Notes under the pieces: generated by a model
What the model was told of the DNA's origin: nothing
The model's input: the letters and a program-made list of their open reading frames with translations, nothing else
Databases searched by the model: none
NCBI RefSeq assembly: GCF_014673215.1
Contig: NZ_JACWMS010000001.1
Location: forward strand, 1,488,001 to 1,552,000
DNA from: Gordonia hankookensis
GTDB lineage: Bacteria; Actinomycetota; Actinomycetes; Mycobacteriales; Mycobacteriaceae
Reading direction: 5' to 3'
Length of the DNA: 64,000 nt
Shown: positions 47,163 through 55,854 of the stretch, piece by piece
How positions within the stretch are numbered: the stretch's first letter is position 1
Layout of the letters: each line of letters begins with the position of its first letter
Made by a program: the position numbers and the translations under genes

Positions 47163-48035
47163 ATGAGCAGCCCCGAGTTCGACGTGAACAAGCTGTTCCC
47201 CGGCAAGTTCTTCATCAGCACCGCGCTCGACGTCCTCGAGTCGAAGAAGAAGATGACCGGGCATCTGCGGCGCCGCTACATCCAGCGCGCGGCGATGGCC
47301 GGCATCATCATCGGGATCTTCTACCTCGTCAACTACTCGATCGTCGGCGCGTTCGACTCCATGGGCGAGGACCCGGAGCAACTCCATGCCATCGGCAAGC
47401 TGCTCGGAGCTCTCGCGTTCGGCTGGGCGCTGGTCTTCATCTACTACTCGAAGTCCGAACTGCTCACCTCGACGATGATGATCGTCTCGATCGGTACGTA
47501 CTACCGCCGTGTCACTCCCCTGCTGGTGCTGCGCATCCTAGGATTCTGCTACCTCGGCAACATCATCGGCGGGCTGTTCGTGGCGTTGTTGCTGCGCGGC
47601 ACCACCCTGATCCACGGGCCGGTGCTCGACGCGATGAATCATGCCGTCGATGTGAAGACCGGCTATCTGTCCGAGGGGTTCTCCGGCTGGCTCGACCTCT
47701 TCATCCGCGCCATCCTGTGCAACTTCATGATCAACATCGCAATGCTGTTGGTGTACAACGGATATCTTCACGACGACATGGCGAAATGCCTGACGATGAT
47801 CGCCTCGGTCTTCGTCTTCGCGTTCCTTGATTTCGAGCACTCGGTGGCCAATACCGTGCTGTTCATGATCGTCGGTCTCCAGGACGGCATCCCGATCGGC
47901 CCGGCCCTCGGGAATCTCGGCATCGTCCTCGTCGGCAACTTCGTCGGCGGTGGCGTGCTCATCGGCTTCTACTACGCCTGGGTCAACGACGAGCGTGACA
48001 CCCATCTCCCCCGTCTGCACCGACGTCGTCGATGA
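47163..48035 (+). CDS. Formate/nitrite transporter (FNT) family channel
   Basis: 290 residues with six membrane helices. FNT pattern: MAGIIIGIFYLVNY (helix 1), YSKSELLTSTMM (the conserved L-T region), LCNFMINIAMLLVYNGYLHDDMAK and FLDFEHSVANTVLF, with the central pore histidine usually found in the EHSVAN segment. A pentameric channel for formate, nitrite or hydrosulfide. Next to a sulfur operon the hydrosulfide branch is possible, but this is speculation. Confidence 0.82.
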   Translation: MSSPEFDVNKLFPGKFFISTALDVLESKKKMTGHLRRRYIQRAAMAGIIIGIFYLVNYSIVGAFDSMGEDPEQLHAIGKLLGALAFGWALVFIYYSKSELLTSTMMIVSIGTYYRRVTPLLVLRILGFCYLGNIIGGLFVALLLRGTTLIHGPVLDAMNHAVDVKTGYLSEGFSGWLDLFIRAILCNFMINIAMLLVYNGYLHDDMAKCLTMIASVFVFAFLDFEHSVANTVLFMIVGLQDGIPIGPALGNLGIVLVGNFVGGGVLIGFYYAWVNDERDTHLPRLHRRRR

Positions 48036-48059
48036 CCCACGCGTACCCTGGCGCACGTC

Positions 48060-48941
48060 ATGGCCTACTCGTTCGCACGCGTCACGGCTGCCGCCGACCT
48101 GAATCCCCGTCTCCGTCGAATCCGTTTCGAGGTAGCGGACCTCGAGATGCTCGGGCTACCGGGTGTCGCGGACGAAGCGGTCGGGATCTACTTCCCTCGA
48201 GACGGCGAGTCGGCTCCGCCGCCCATGCAACTCCGAGAGGGCGTGTGGGCATATCACGACGTCGAGCCGATCCCCGATGCCCGCAACTACTCGGTTCGGG
48301 CGATAGATCCCGAGAACCGTTCGATGACTGTCGATTTCGTGGTCCACTCACACGGCCCGGCCACGGTGTGGGCGCAGCATGCGCAGCCGGGGCACGAGGT
48401 GGTGATGTCGCACGCGCGCGGCTGGTATCGACCGCAGGCCTCCGCCGGATGGCACCTCCTCGTGGCCGACCTGGCCGGCATGCCGGCGTTGGCCCGCATC
48501 CTGGAGGACCACCGGGGAGCGGCAACGGTGACCGCGCTCGTCGAGGTCGCCGCCGAGGACGACCTCGCCTACCTCGACGGGTGTTCGACGGCAGCTGAGA
48601 TCATTCCCCTCGTCGGCAGCGGGAACGGGCTCGGCCCCAGTGTCCTCGGCGATTCGATCCGTCACCTCGATCTGCCCGGGGGGACCGGCTATTGCTGGTT
48701 TGCCGGCGAAGCGGCCCAGTCACGGGTTGCGCGAAAGTACTTCCGCCAGGAGCACCGTTGGCCGAGGGAGAGCTACGACATCATCGGCTACTGGCGCGCC
48801 GAGGGTGAGAGGTGGGCCCGGCGCTACGCCGAGCACGGTGACGAGCTCTTTGCGATCTATCAGCGCGCCATCGCCCGGGGCAAGGGCGAGAAGGCCGCCG
48901 CCGAGGAGTTCGACGAAGCGCTCGAGCGCGCAGGCCTCTGA
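48060..48941 (+). CDS. Siderophore-interacting protein (FAD-dependent ferric reductase)
   Basis: 293 residues, SIP/ViuB family. The FAD domain (about 1-125) contains the binding motif ARNYSVRAID. The NAD(P)H/SIP domain has GWHLLVADLAGMPALARIL and the C-terminal signature HRWPRESYDIIGYWRAEGE. It reduces Fe3+-siderophores in the cytoplasm to release iron. It starts 24 bases after the FNT gene and may be co-transcribed. No siderophore transporter is nearby. Confidence 0.88.
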   Translation: MAYSFARVTAAADLNPRLRRIRFEVADLEMLGLPGVADEAVGIYFPRDGESAPPPMQLREGVWAYHDVEPIPDARNYSVRAIDPENRSMTVDFVVHSHGPATVWAQHAQPGHEVVMSHARGWYRPQASAGWHLLVADLAGMPALARILEDHRGAATVTALVEVAAEDDLAYLDGCSTAAEIIPLVGSGNGLGPSVLGDSIRHLDLPGGTGYCWFAGEAAQSRVARKYFRQEHRWPRESYDIIGYWRAEGERWARRYAEHGDELFAIYQRAIARGKGEKAAAEEFDEALERAGL

Positions 48942-48977
48942 GCCGTCGGCCATCTCCGGGCTCGGGTGCCCGGCGGG

Positions 48978-49400
48978 TCAGGCGGTGGCCTGGTCGTTGT
49001 CCTTCATCGAACCCCACCCGTGCCAGCGTTCGATCTCGACGACCGCCGTCGTGCGGGGCCGTACCCGATCGGGATATGCACCGCCGGCGTAATGACGGGA
49101 GATCCGGTCGATGTCGGTGAGGCCGTCGTCGTCGCGGAACTCGATCACGCGGCCCAGCAGCGTGATGTGCGTGTACCAGGTCTCCTCGTCCAGCACGGTG
49201 AGCGTGACCCGGGGATCACGACGCAGGTGCTCGAGGCGCACCCGGCCGTTGTCCATACTCAGCAGGACGCGGTCGCCGTCGAGGAGATACCAGGTGGCCG
49301 CCGAGACCGGCCCGCCGTCGGAGCGCAGGGTCGCCATCACACACGGATTGGGCTTGGCGAGAAGCTCTCTGGCGGCCTCGGGAAGCGGTGGTCGGGACAT
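48978..49400 (-). CDS. PPOX-class F420-dependent protein
   Basis: 140 residues, split-barrel fold: KPNPCVMATLRSDGGPVSAATWYLLDGDRVLLSM, then LRRDPRVTLTVLDEETWYTHITLLGRVIEF (in part). Its start is adjacent to the stop of the DJ-1/PfpI gene with no gap, so the two form an operon. F420H2-dependent reduction is the family expectation. The substrate is unknown. Confidence 0.83.
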   Translation of the reverse strand: MSRPPLPEAARELLAKPNPCVMATLRSDGGPVSAATWYLLDGDRVLLSMDNGRVRLEHLRRDPRVTLTVLDEETWYTHITLLGRVIEFRDDDGLTDIDRISRHYAGGAYPDRVRPRTTAVVEIERWHGWGSMKDNDQATA

Positions 49401-50108
49401 CTAATCGGCCTTTCCCAGTCGTTCGACGAGGGCACGCGCAAGCGGTCCCGAGGATGCCGGATTCTGTCCGGTCAGCAGATTGCGGTCGGTCTCGATGTGC
49501 GGCGCCCACGGTTCCCCGGCGACCACCGTCAACCCCGCAGCGGTGAGACGATCCTGGAGCAGCCATGGAGCCTTGGCCGCCAGCCCGCCCTGGTCCTCCT
49601 CGGCGTTGGTGAAGCCGGTGACCGTGTGACCGACGAAGGTGTTCTTGCCGTCACCGTCGGTCGCCGAGAGCAGGGCCGCCGGTCCGTGACAGACGATCGC
49701 GACGGGACGGTCGGCGCCGTTGACCGCGGTGAGGATCTTCCCGGCCTCCGGGTCGACGGCCAGGTCCTCCATCGGACCGTGCCCGCCGGGCACGAAGACG
49801 GCGTCGTAGTCGTCGACCACCACGTCGGACAAGGCGATCGGGTTCTGGAACTCGGGAGCACTCTCGACGACGTCGCGGATATGGGCCGCCGCCTCGGCCG
49901 AACCTGTGCGCTCGGCGGTCAGGCTTCCTTTGTCCACCGGCGGCACCACGCCACCAGGGGTCGCGACGGTGACCTCGTAACCTGCGTCTTTGAGGATCTC
50001 CAGGGGTGCGACAGCCTCCTCGGCCCAGAAGCCCGTCGCGTGTTTCGTCCCATCGTTGAGGGTCCAATGATCCGATCCGGTCATCACGAACAACACTGTG
50101 CGTGACAT
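49401..50108 (-). CDS. DJ-1/PfpI family protein (Hsp31-like class I glutamine amidotransferase fold)
   Basis: 235 residues. The nucleophile elbow AIVCHGPAALL holds the reactive Cys, and the N-terminal TGFWAEEAVAPLEILKDAGYEV supplies the Glu that interacts with it. VFVPGGHGPM is the oxyanion region. This branch includes Hsp31/glyoxalase III proteins that handle methylglyoxal or damaged proteins. It is in an operon with a PPOX protein, perhaps an oxidative or electrophile stress unit. Confidence 0.85.
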   Translation of the reverse strand: MSRTVLFVMTGSDHWTLNDGTKHATGFWAEEAVAPLEILKDAGYEVTVATPGGVVPPVDKGSLTAERTGSAEAAAHIRDVVESAPEFQNPIALSDVVVDDYDAVFVPGGHGPMEDLAVDPEAGKILTAVNGADRPVAIVCHGPAALLSATDGDGKNTFVGHTVTGFTNAEEDQGGLAAKAPWLLQDRLTAAGLTVVAGEPWAPHIETDRNLLTGQNPASSGPLARALVERLGKAD

Positions 50109-50263
50109 GTCGACCTCCTCAGTCGTTCGGCTCGTCCGCTCGAGCGCATTCGTCGGTCCGACGACGGCGCCCGCTCATCGCCAACGTACCCATGTTCCCG
50201 ATGTTTCGTGCGGGGTGCGGTCGGCTCTGGCGTACCTGCAGACGTACACGTTCCGCGGAACTC

Positions 50264-51109
50264 TCACTCTCCCGTCTCGACCGGCCGCCTCGGATCAGAC
50301 GACCACTGCGACCACGAGCCGGGGAACAGCGTGCCGGTGAGGCCGGCGATCTCCAGGGCGGCGATCTCGTGGGCCGCGTTGACGCCCGAACCGCAATAGG
50401 CGATCACCTCGGAGTCGGCACCGATCCCCAAGGCCGCGAACCGTTCCCGGAGGTCATCTGCCGGCAGGAACGTCCCATCCGAGCTCACATTGGCCGCGGT
50501 CGGCGCGCTCAGCGCCCCGGGGATGTGCCCGGCGCGCGGGTCCATCGGCTCGACCTCACCTCGGTACCGTTCCGCGGCACGCGCATCGAGCACCACGCCA
50601 GCCGAAGAGGCGACGTCGTCGATCTCGACGGTGGGCAGGTGGCCTTCGGTCAGAGTTACCGAGCCGGTACGCGGAGTGGCATCGCCCGACGACACCCGGA
50701 GCCCGGCCGCCCGCCATGCGCCAAGGCCACCGTCGAGCATGCGCACGTCGGTCAGGCCTGCCCAGCGCAACAGCCACCAGGCCCTGGCCGAGGCGAGATT
50801 GCCGATGTCGTCGTAGACCACCACCGAGGATCCGTCGTCGATGCCCCATCGGCGCGCGGCCGCCTGGAGATCCGCGATCTCGGGGAGCGGATGCCGACCG
50901 CGCTCGGGTGCTGCCGGCGAGGCGAGCTCGGCGTCGAGGTCGACGAACACCGCACCCGGGATGTGCCCTTCCCGGTAGTGGTCGTGGCCGCGGCTGTCGC
51001 CGAGCTGCCATCGCACATCCAGGATCACGGGCGGATGGTCGGAAAGCATCGCCTCCGGGAGCTCGTCCGCGCTGATCAATACGTGAGTCGTCGGCATGCT
51101 CCCGATCAT
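50264..51109 (-). CDS. sseA: Thiosulfate/3-mercaptopyruvate sulfurtransferase (two rhodanese domains)
   Basis: About 281 residues (alternative ATG at 51097). An inactive N-terminal rhodanese domain (HIPGAVFVDLDAEL, VVVYDDIG) is followed by a catalytic domain with HIPGALSAPTAAN and the active-site loop IAYCGSGVNA. It transfers sulfane sulfur from thiosulfate or mercaptopyruvate to an acceptor such as cyanide or thiols. Transcribed divergently from the Asp/His-rich gene. Confidence 0.85.
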   Translation of the reverse strand: MIGSMPTTHVLISADELPEAMLSDHPPVILDVRWQLGDSRGHDHYREGHIPGAVFVDLDAELASPAAPERGRHPLPEIADLQAAARRWGIDDGSSVVVYDDIGNLASARAWWLLRWAGLTDVRMLDGGLGAWRAAGLRVSSGDATPRTGSVTLTEGHLPTVEIDDVASSAGVVLDARAAERYRGEVEPMDPRAGHIPGALSAPTAANVSSDGTFLPADDLRERFAALGIGADSEVIAYCGSGVNAAHEIAALEIAGLTGTLFPGSWSQWSSDPRRPVETGE

Positions 51110-51230
51110 GCCTGTCCCACCGAACGAGGACGACCGCGGCGGGAACAATCGACCGGCCCGTAACATCAAACCCGTGAGCGGCCACCGACTGGTGGCAGCA
51201 CCGCACTCACACCCGATCGGAGGTCATGAC

Positions 51231-51635
51231 ATGCAAGAGGAGCCATCCATCCTGGCTTCACTCGGCATCGACCCCGCCGCCACGTCACCAGACCTCCCCG
51301 ACGGGGTCTGGGAGGCCGCACTCCAGGCAGCCTTCGACCCCGACGCGGTCGCCGACCCCGACACCGTGCCCGACATGGATGACACGCCACCACCGGACGA
51401 CGATGACGACGTCGTCGTGGTGGACGACCATCCGCACGTCGACGACCACGGCACGGCCCACACCGACATCGATCCCACCACCACCGACCACACCGGCACC
51501 GGACATGTGACGGATACGGATGTCGACGACGCCGCGCTCGATCAGCCGGGTCCCGACGGCAGTGAGCACCACGAGCCCGACCATTTCGACATCGATCACG
51601 GCGACCATGGCCACGACGGCCACCACGACATCTGA
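51231..51635 (+). CDS. Asp/His-rich acidic protein preceding the ECF sigma gene
   Basis: 134 residues from the ATG with GGAGG 7 bases upstream. The first 40 residues look folded (SILASLGIDPAATSPDLPDG, then VWEAALQAAF). The remainder is low complexity: a DDDDDVVVV patch, then His/Asp-rich tail ending HGDHGHDGHHDI with over a dozen His. No signal peptide. Such tails commonly bind Zn, Ni or Co. It ends 19 bases before the ECF sigma gene and is very likely co-transcribed with it, in the slot where an anti-sigma factor could be encoded. Its function is unknown. It is not similar to mycobacterial IniB as far as can be judged by eye. Confidence 0.75.
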   Translation: MQEEPSILASLGIDPAATSPDLPDGVWEAALQAAFDPDAVADPDTVPDMDDTPPPDDDDDVVVVDDHPHVDDHGTAHTDIDPTTTDHTGTGHVTDTDVDDAALDQPGPDGSEHHEPDHFDIDHGDHGHDGHHDI

Positions 51636-51654
51636 ACTTCGGTTGGGGGAGTTG

Positions 51655-52209
51655 ATGGACGAAGCGGTGCTGCTGATGCAGGCACGCGAGGGTGATCAGC
51701 ATGCTTTCGCGCAACTCGTCGCCGCCCACCGCACCCATGTCTGGGCGGTGTGCCTCAACATCTGCGGCAATCAGCACGACGCCGAGGACGCGCTGCAGAA
51801 CACCCTCGTCGCGGCATGGCAGAACCTACACAAGTTCCGGGGCGAGGCCCGCTTCTCCACCTGGGTGCACCGCATCGCGGCGAACAACGCACTGACCGTG
51901 GTACGCCGCCGCAAGGACAACACCCAGATCACCGACTTCACCGATCCCGAACAACCGATCCAACTCGTCGACGACGCGGGCGGATCGAGCTTCGATGAGC
52001 GCCTCGCGGTGCGCGATGCCGTTCGTGATGCACTCGCCCGACTCCCCGATGATTTCCGTGAGGCGGTGGTCCTGCGCGAATTCGGCGACCTGACCTACGC
52101 CGACATCGCCGCCCACCAGGGCGTTGGCGTCCAGACCGTCAAGTCGCGGCTGAACCGGGCCAGGACCCAGCTCGCGGAGATCCTCCGCGATCAGATCACC
52201 ACGTCATAG
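51655..52209 (+). CDS. ECF-type RNA polymerase sigma factor
   Basis: 184 residues. Region 2: HAFAQLVAAHRTHVWAVCLNI, DAEDALQNTLVAAWQNLHKF and FSTWVHRIAANNALTVVRRR. Region 4: LPDDFREAVVLREFGDLTYADIAAHQGVGVQTVKSRLNRAR. Group IV sigma with no extra C-terminal domain. GGGGGAG just upstream of the ATG. No conventional zinc anti-sigma gene is adjacent; the preceding Asp/His-rich protein and the following 33-residue peptide are the only local partners. It could drive the dynamin-Hsp70-exporter cluster 1.8 kb downstream (inference). Confidence 0.9.
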   Translation: MDEAVLLMQAREGDQHAFAQLVAAHRTHVWAVCLNICGNQHDAEDALQNTLVAAWQNLHKFRGEARFSTWVHRIAANNALTVVRRRKDNTQITDFTDPEQPIQLVDDAGGSSFDERLAVRDAVRDALARLPDDFREAVVLREFGDLTYADIAAHQGVGVQTVKSRLNRARTQLAEILRDQITTS

Positions 52210-52331
52210 CCGACCGGTCGTACTGACATGTTTGCGGTATTGCCCACAGTTGAGGGCTTGGCTACTCTTGCGCCGTTGTGATCGTCCCCGGCGCCGTGCC
52301 GCGGACGACATCCCATCGTCGAAGGAAACCC

Positions 52332-52433
52332 ATGACTGAGCCGGTCCAGGAACCCACTCGCCTCCAGAAGATGTTGACGGCGTTGGCCATCAAGGCCTAC
52401 CAACTCAAGGAGAAGATCAAGCCGAGTCGGTGA
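52332..52433 (+). CDS. 33-residue amphipathic peptide gene
   Basis: Starts MTEPVQEPTRLQKMLTALAI and ends KLKEKIKPSR-like basic sequence (…YQLKEKIKPSR). AAGGAA sits 3-5 bases upstream of the ATG, and a strong terminator follows 6 bases after the stop, so it looks like a genuine short mRNA. The middle forms an amphipathic helix with alternating Leu/Ala and Lys faces. No known family. It follows the ECF sigma gene by 122 bases on the same strand. Confidence 0.6.
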   Translation: MTEPVQEPTRLQKMLTALAIKAYQLKEKIKPSR

Positions 52434-52439
52434 GAACCG

Positions 52440-52471
52440 GAGGGTCTCGGCGTCCTCACGCCGAGACCCTC
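52440..52471 (+). terminator. Hairpin terminator after the 33-residue peptide gene
   Basis: Perfect 14-bp arms (GAGGGTCTCGGCGT and its complement) with a CCTC loop. It also lies just downstream of the convergent lipoprotein gene, whose stop is at 52502. Confidence 0.85.
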
Positions 52472-52501
52472 GTCGCCACCGCTCGCGACCAGCGGCGCTG
52501 C

Positions 52502-53773
52502 CTAGTTCGCGTTCTGATCCGCCTTGGTGAGAATCACGTATTGTGCCGAGATCGCTTGGTGCACATCCCTTTTGTCCCGCGCACTGTAGTTGCCCACGTA
52601 ACGCCCCTTCTGCACATAGCACGCGTACCAGGTACCGGTGTCGAGAGTCTTGCTCTGACACTTGGCGGCAGGCAGCCCGACCGGACTCTCCGCATCGGCC
52701 CAACCCTGACTGCGGCTCGACGTCAGCGAGGTATCGACGATGGTCTTCGCGCCATCCGGCGTGGACGCCCGGTACACGGTCGATTTCTCGATGGCGTTGG
52801 CCGTGGAGCCGACGTCGGTCAGCATGGTGAAGTCGGTCTTGGGATCGCCGCTCATCTGCGCCATCCCACGTGGACCGTAGACGGCGCGGATGCTGCCGCC
52901 GGGCAATGCGGCCTTACCCTTCTTGATCTCGTCGTCGGTGTAGGGCAATGCGTAGATCAGGACGTGATTCTGGTCGACGACCGGCGCACTGCTCCCCGTG
53001 ATACCCCTGGCCTTGGCCTCTTCCTTCGTCGGTGTGGCAGGGAACTTGTCGATCAGCGCGCTCTGGAGGGCCAGGGCCTTACGGACAGTCGGCTCCAGCA
53101 TGTTCTGCTGGGATGGCGTCGTCTCGAACCACTGATAGAGCACATACGAGTTGTGCGGGGTGAAGGCCATCATCTGCTTGTTCCCACCGCTGCTCCCCTG
53201 CACGACCAGTGTGTCCGGCAACCCGGGCAGTGTCGTCACGCGCGATTTGTCGCCGGTCGCCGTGGCGTCGGCCATCTGCCGGGCGGCGTCCTTGGCATCC
53301 GCGGGGGTCAGGTAACGGAGCACCATGTTGTTGATGGCCCGCTTGGTCCCCGCGCGCAGGCTCTCGTCCGGGGTCGCAGCCGCGTCGACGAAGCCCATCA
53401 GCATCTTCTTGTTGGCGGGCACCTTCGCGGTGTCGGGAGCGAGGACCATACCGAGATTGCTCGGGCCGCTGATCACCATCGTCGGCATGTTCGCATTGGT
53501 CAGATCGTCGTCGATCTCGAACGGCACCACCACGAACTGGGCCATCCGCTGCCCCTCCACCTGCAGGATGTTGTCCTGGGTGGCCTTCCCGAAGGCCGGC
53601 CTCGGGGCGGTCGGATAGGCGCCGGTGTCCAGGGCCGCGACGTCGACCGACGGCTCGGACGCCGCGCCGGACGCGGACACGCTGGTCGCCTCTCCCTGGG
53701 TGGTGCACCCTGCGATCGCCGTGATCGCGGCGAGAACCCCCACCCAGCGCACCACCGGCTGCCACTTCGTCAT
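52502..53773 (-). CDS. Lipoprotein, DUF7373-like family
   Basis: 423 residues. Lipoprotein signal MTKWQPVVRWVGVLAAITAI followed by the lipobox AGC (about residue 22). The rest is an exported two-half alpha/beta protein of a type found in several copies in Gordonia, Nocardia and Rhodococcus: DTGAYPTAPRPAFG near the start, then PDTLVVQG and HNSYVLYQWFET. Two Cys near the end (AAKCQSKT and WYACYV) could form a disulfide. Its function is unknown. It is transcribed divergently from the dynamin cluster and may belong to the same envelope system. Confidence 0.78.
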   Translation of the reverse strand: MTKWQPVVRWVGVLAAITAIAGCTTQGEATSVSASGAASEPSVDVAALDTGAYPTAPRPAFGKATQDNILQVEGQRMAQFVVVPFEIDDDLTNANMPTMVISGPSNLGMVLAPDTAKVPANKKMLMGFVDAAATPDESLRAGTKRAINNMVLRYLTPADAKDAARQMADATATGDKSRVTTLPGLPDTLVVQGSSGGNKQMMAFTPHNSYVLYQWFETTPSQQNMLEPTVRKALALQSALIDKFPATPTKEEAKARGITGSSAPVVDQNHVLIYALPYTDDEIKKGKAALPGGSIRAVYGPRGMAQMSGDPKTDFTMLTDVGSTANAIEKSTVYRASTPDGAKTIVDTSLTSSRSQGWADAESPVGLPAAKCQSKTLDTGTWYACYVQKGRYVGNYSARDKRDVHQAISAQYVILTKADQNAN

Positions 53774-54015
53774 CGTCCGTGTTCCCCTCGTCGTGTTCAG
53801 GCGCGCCGGATCTCCGGTGTTCTGGTTGCCGGCCGCTCGATGATCTATACATTTATTCGATGCGGTGGCGGCCGGAAAGGTTCCCCCGAAACACGCCTTC
53901 ACGATTGTGTTGTCAGAGTGCAGGGTAGTGCAGTACTGAGTTGATCAGTGCATTCACAGACTGGGTACGCTTCGGCTGGGTTTCTGTGTGGTGAGAACCG
54001 GGGGAAATGTCATAA

Positions 54016-55854
54016 ATGGGTGAGACTGCATCGCCGCGGGTTGCTGCGGCGTCTCCAGCAGCGTCGGCCGATGCCGCCGTCCAGGTGGTCGACGGGGCTG
54101 TCAAGGTGCTGCGCGCCTACCAGATGGACGCCCTGGCCGATGTCGCGGTGACCAAACTCGACCGTGACGAACAGACGCGGACCGTTGTGGTCGTCGGGGA
54201 GGTTCAGCGCGGCAAGAGTTCGCTGGTCAATGCCCTGATCGGACGACGCGACCTCTGCCCGGTCGGAGTGGACGTCACATCCTCGGTGTCGGTCAGCGTC
54301 ACCCCCGACAGCGGGCTCGGTTCCGACAGCACCGCGGAGCTGTTCTTCCCCTCCGGACCGCGGCCGGTCGCGGCCGACGAACTCGGCCAATGGGTCACCA
54401 CGGGCGGAGCCCAGGTGTGCGACCCACGGGTCGAGGAGCTGCCCACCGCTGCGGCCGTCGCGGTGCGCGACGCACGGATGACTGATGTGACCCTGGTGGA
54501 CACCCCGGGCGTCGGCGGCCTCGACGTGGGGCTGGCAAAGCTCGCCACCCGGTCCGCCCAGCAGGCGTGCGTGCTCGTGCTGGTCTGCGACGCGTCGAGC
54601 CCGTTGACGGCCCCGGAGATGGCGTTCGTCCGCGAGGCCACCGCCACGGTGGATTCGGTGGTCGTGGTGGTCACCAAGACCGACAAGAACCTCCGCCGGT
54701 GGCGGCAGATCGTCGCCGACAACGAACGAATCCTGGCCGAGCAGCTGCATCGGCGCGTCACTGTCGTCGGGGTGTCGAGCCTGCTTGCGGTGATGGCGGC
54801 CGACATCGCCGACGACGTCCAGCGTGATCGGCTGGAGACCGAGAGCGGGATCGCGGCCCTGCGCATCGAGCTCGCCCGCCGACTCGACGAGTCGTCGCGA
54901 TCCCCGCACATCGACGCCGTCCGCACGTGCCTGGAGGGGCTGCGCGTGATCCGCGGCCGGATCGGTCGCGAGCTCGACGCGGTACAGGCAGGCGCGACGT
55001 CGCTACCGGACCTGACCGCCGACCGGGACCGGCTCACCGAGCTCCAGGAACAATCCCGCCAGTGGGAGCAATACCTCGCCCGCGACCTCACCCTGCTGCG
55101 CCAGTCCGCTGTCGATGATCTCGAACGCCGCCTCGACGACGTGCGCGACAAGTGGACGAAGTACGTCAACACCCACGGCATGCAGGTGCTGCGGCGCAGC
55201 GAGCAGAAGTTCACCGCCGACATGCAGACCGATCTGCAACGCGCGATGGCCGAGACGCTGGCGGGGTTCCTCCAGCGATTGCACGACACGATCATCGCGC
55301 CCCGCTTCCCCGACGACCCCAGCGTGTGGGAAGAGCTCAGCACGCGCATCGTTGCGTCGATGCAGGACAAGCGGATCGAGACCCATCAGGTGGGCAGCAA
55401 ACGCCACGGGCTTCTCGATCCGACCCTGCTGACGATGGGCGTAGTCGGATCATCCACGCTCGGTGGACTTCTCGGCCTGTCGGCACTGATGGGCGTCGGC
55501 GTGGTGGTCGGAACCGTCTGGGTGGGCATCAATCTGAGCTTCCGTGCGATCCGGACCGGCAAGGCCAACCTGCTGACCTGGTTGCGCGAGACCATCGCGA
55601 CCACCAAAGCCGCCACCGGCCGCCTCCTCGACAGTGCGGTGGCGCAGTCCCGCCCGGAGATCATCATCCGCTACCGCGAATACCTGCGCGTGAACATCGA
55701 CGAGTTGCAGAAGACGATCGGCGAGGTACAGAAGGCGGCGTCGGCCGATGCTGCCGCCCGCGAGAAGTCGATCCAGCGACTGACCAGCAACCTGGGGATC
55801 GTCGACAAACGCATCACGGCGGCCGAACAGCTCCTCACCGGGGCCACCCGGTGA
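54016..55854 (+). CDS. iniA: Dynamin-like GTPase, IniA-like
   Basis: 612 residues. The GTPase domain has G1 GEVQRGKS (Lys67), G3 DTPG (Asp162) and G4 TKTD (220-223). A long helical stalk follows, then a hydrophobic paddle of two helices (about 470-510: GSSTLGGLLGLSALMGVGVV and beyond) for membrane insertion, and a C-terminal coiled coil. Order and length match mycobacterial IniA, which remodels the inner membrane and is induced by isoniazid and ethambutol. Its stop overlaps the next gene's GTG (55851-55854). The two products probably act as a pair, as bacterial dynamins often do. Confidence 0.87.
   Translation: MGETASPRVAAASPAASADAAVQVVDGAVKVLRAYQMDALADVAVTKLDRDEQTRTVVVVGEVQRGKSSLVNALIGRRDLCPVGVDVTSSVSVSVTPDSGLGSDSTAELFFPSGPRPVAADELGQWVTTGGAQVCDPRVEELPTAAAVAVRDARMTDVTLVDTPGVGGLDVGLAKLATRSAQQACVLVLVCDASSPLTAPEMAFVREATATVDSVVVVVTKTDKNLRRWRQIVADNERILAEQLHRRVTVVGVSSLLAVMAADIADDVQRDRLETESGIAALRIELARRLDESSRSPHIDAVRTCLEGLRVIRGRIGRELDAVQAGATSLPDLTADRDRLTELQEQSRQWEQYLARDLTLLRQSAVDDLERRLDDVRDKWTKYVNTHGMQVLRRSEQKFTADMQTDLQRAMAETLAGFLQRLHDTIIAPRFPDDPSVWEELSTRIVASMQDKRIETHQVGSKRHGLLDPTLLTMGVVGSSTLGGLLGLSALMGVGVVVGTVWVGINLSFRAIRTGKANLLTWLRETIATTKAATGRLLDSAVAQSRPEIIIRYREYLRVNIDELQKTIGEVQKAASADAAAREKSIQRLTSNLGIVDKRITAAEQLLTGATR

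Noticed and set aside
50218..50260. Dyad-like GTAC…GTAC sequence upstream of the DJ-1 gene
   Set aside because: The inner bases do not pair and the match falls to chance level.
51231..51635. Calling the Asp/His-rich protein IniB because iniA and iniC are downstream
   Set aside because: Mycobacterial IniB is Gly/Ala-rich with a different N-terminus; this protein is Asp/His-rich and paired with the sigma gene.
53941..53971. Promoter TTGATC-N19-TACGCT for iniA
   Set aside because: Weak hexamers and an over-long spacer with no supporting dyad; not strong enough to annotate.
52429..54002. GGTGAGAACCGG occurs both after the 33-residue peptide gene and before iniA, suggesting an ECF promoter motif
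   Set aside because: Many shared 12-mers are expected by chance in 64 kb, and neither copy has a -10 element at suitable spacing from a start.
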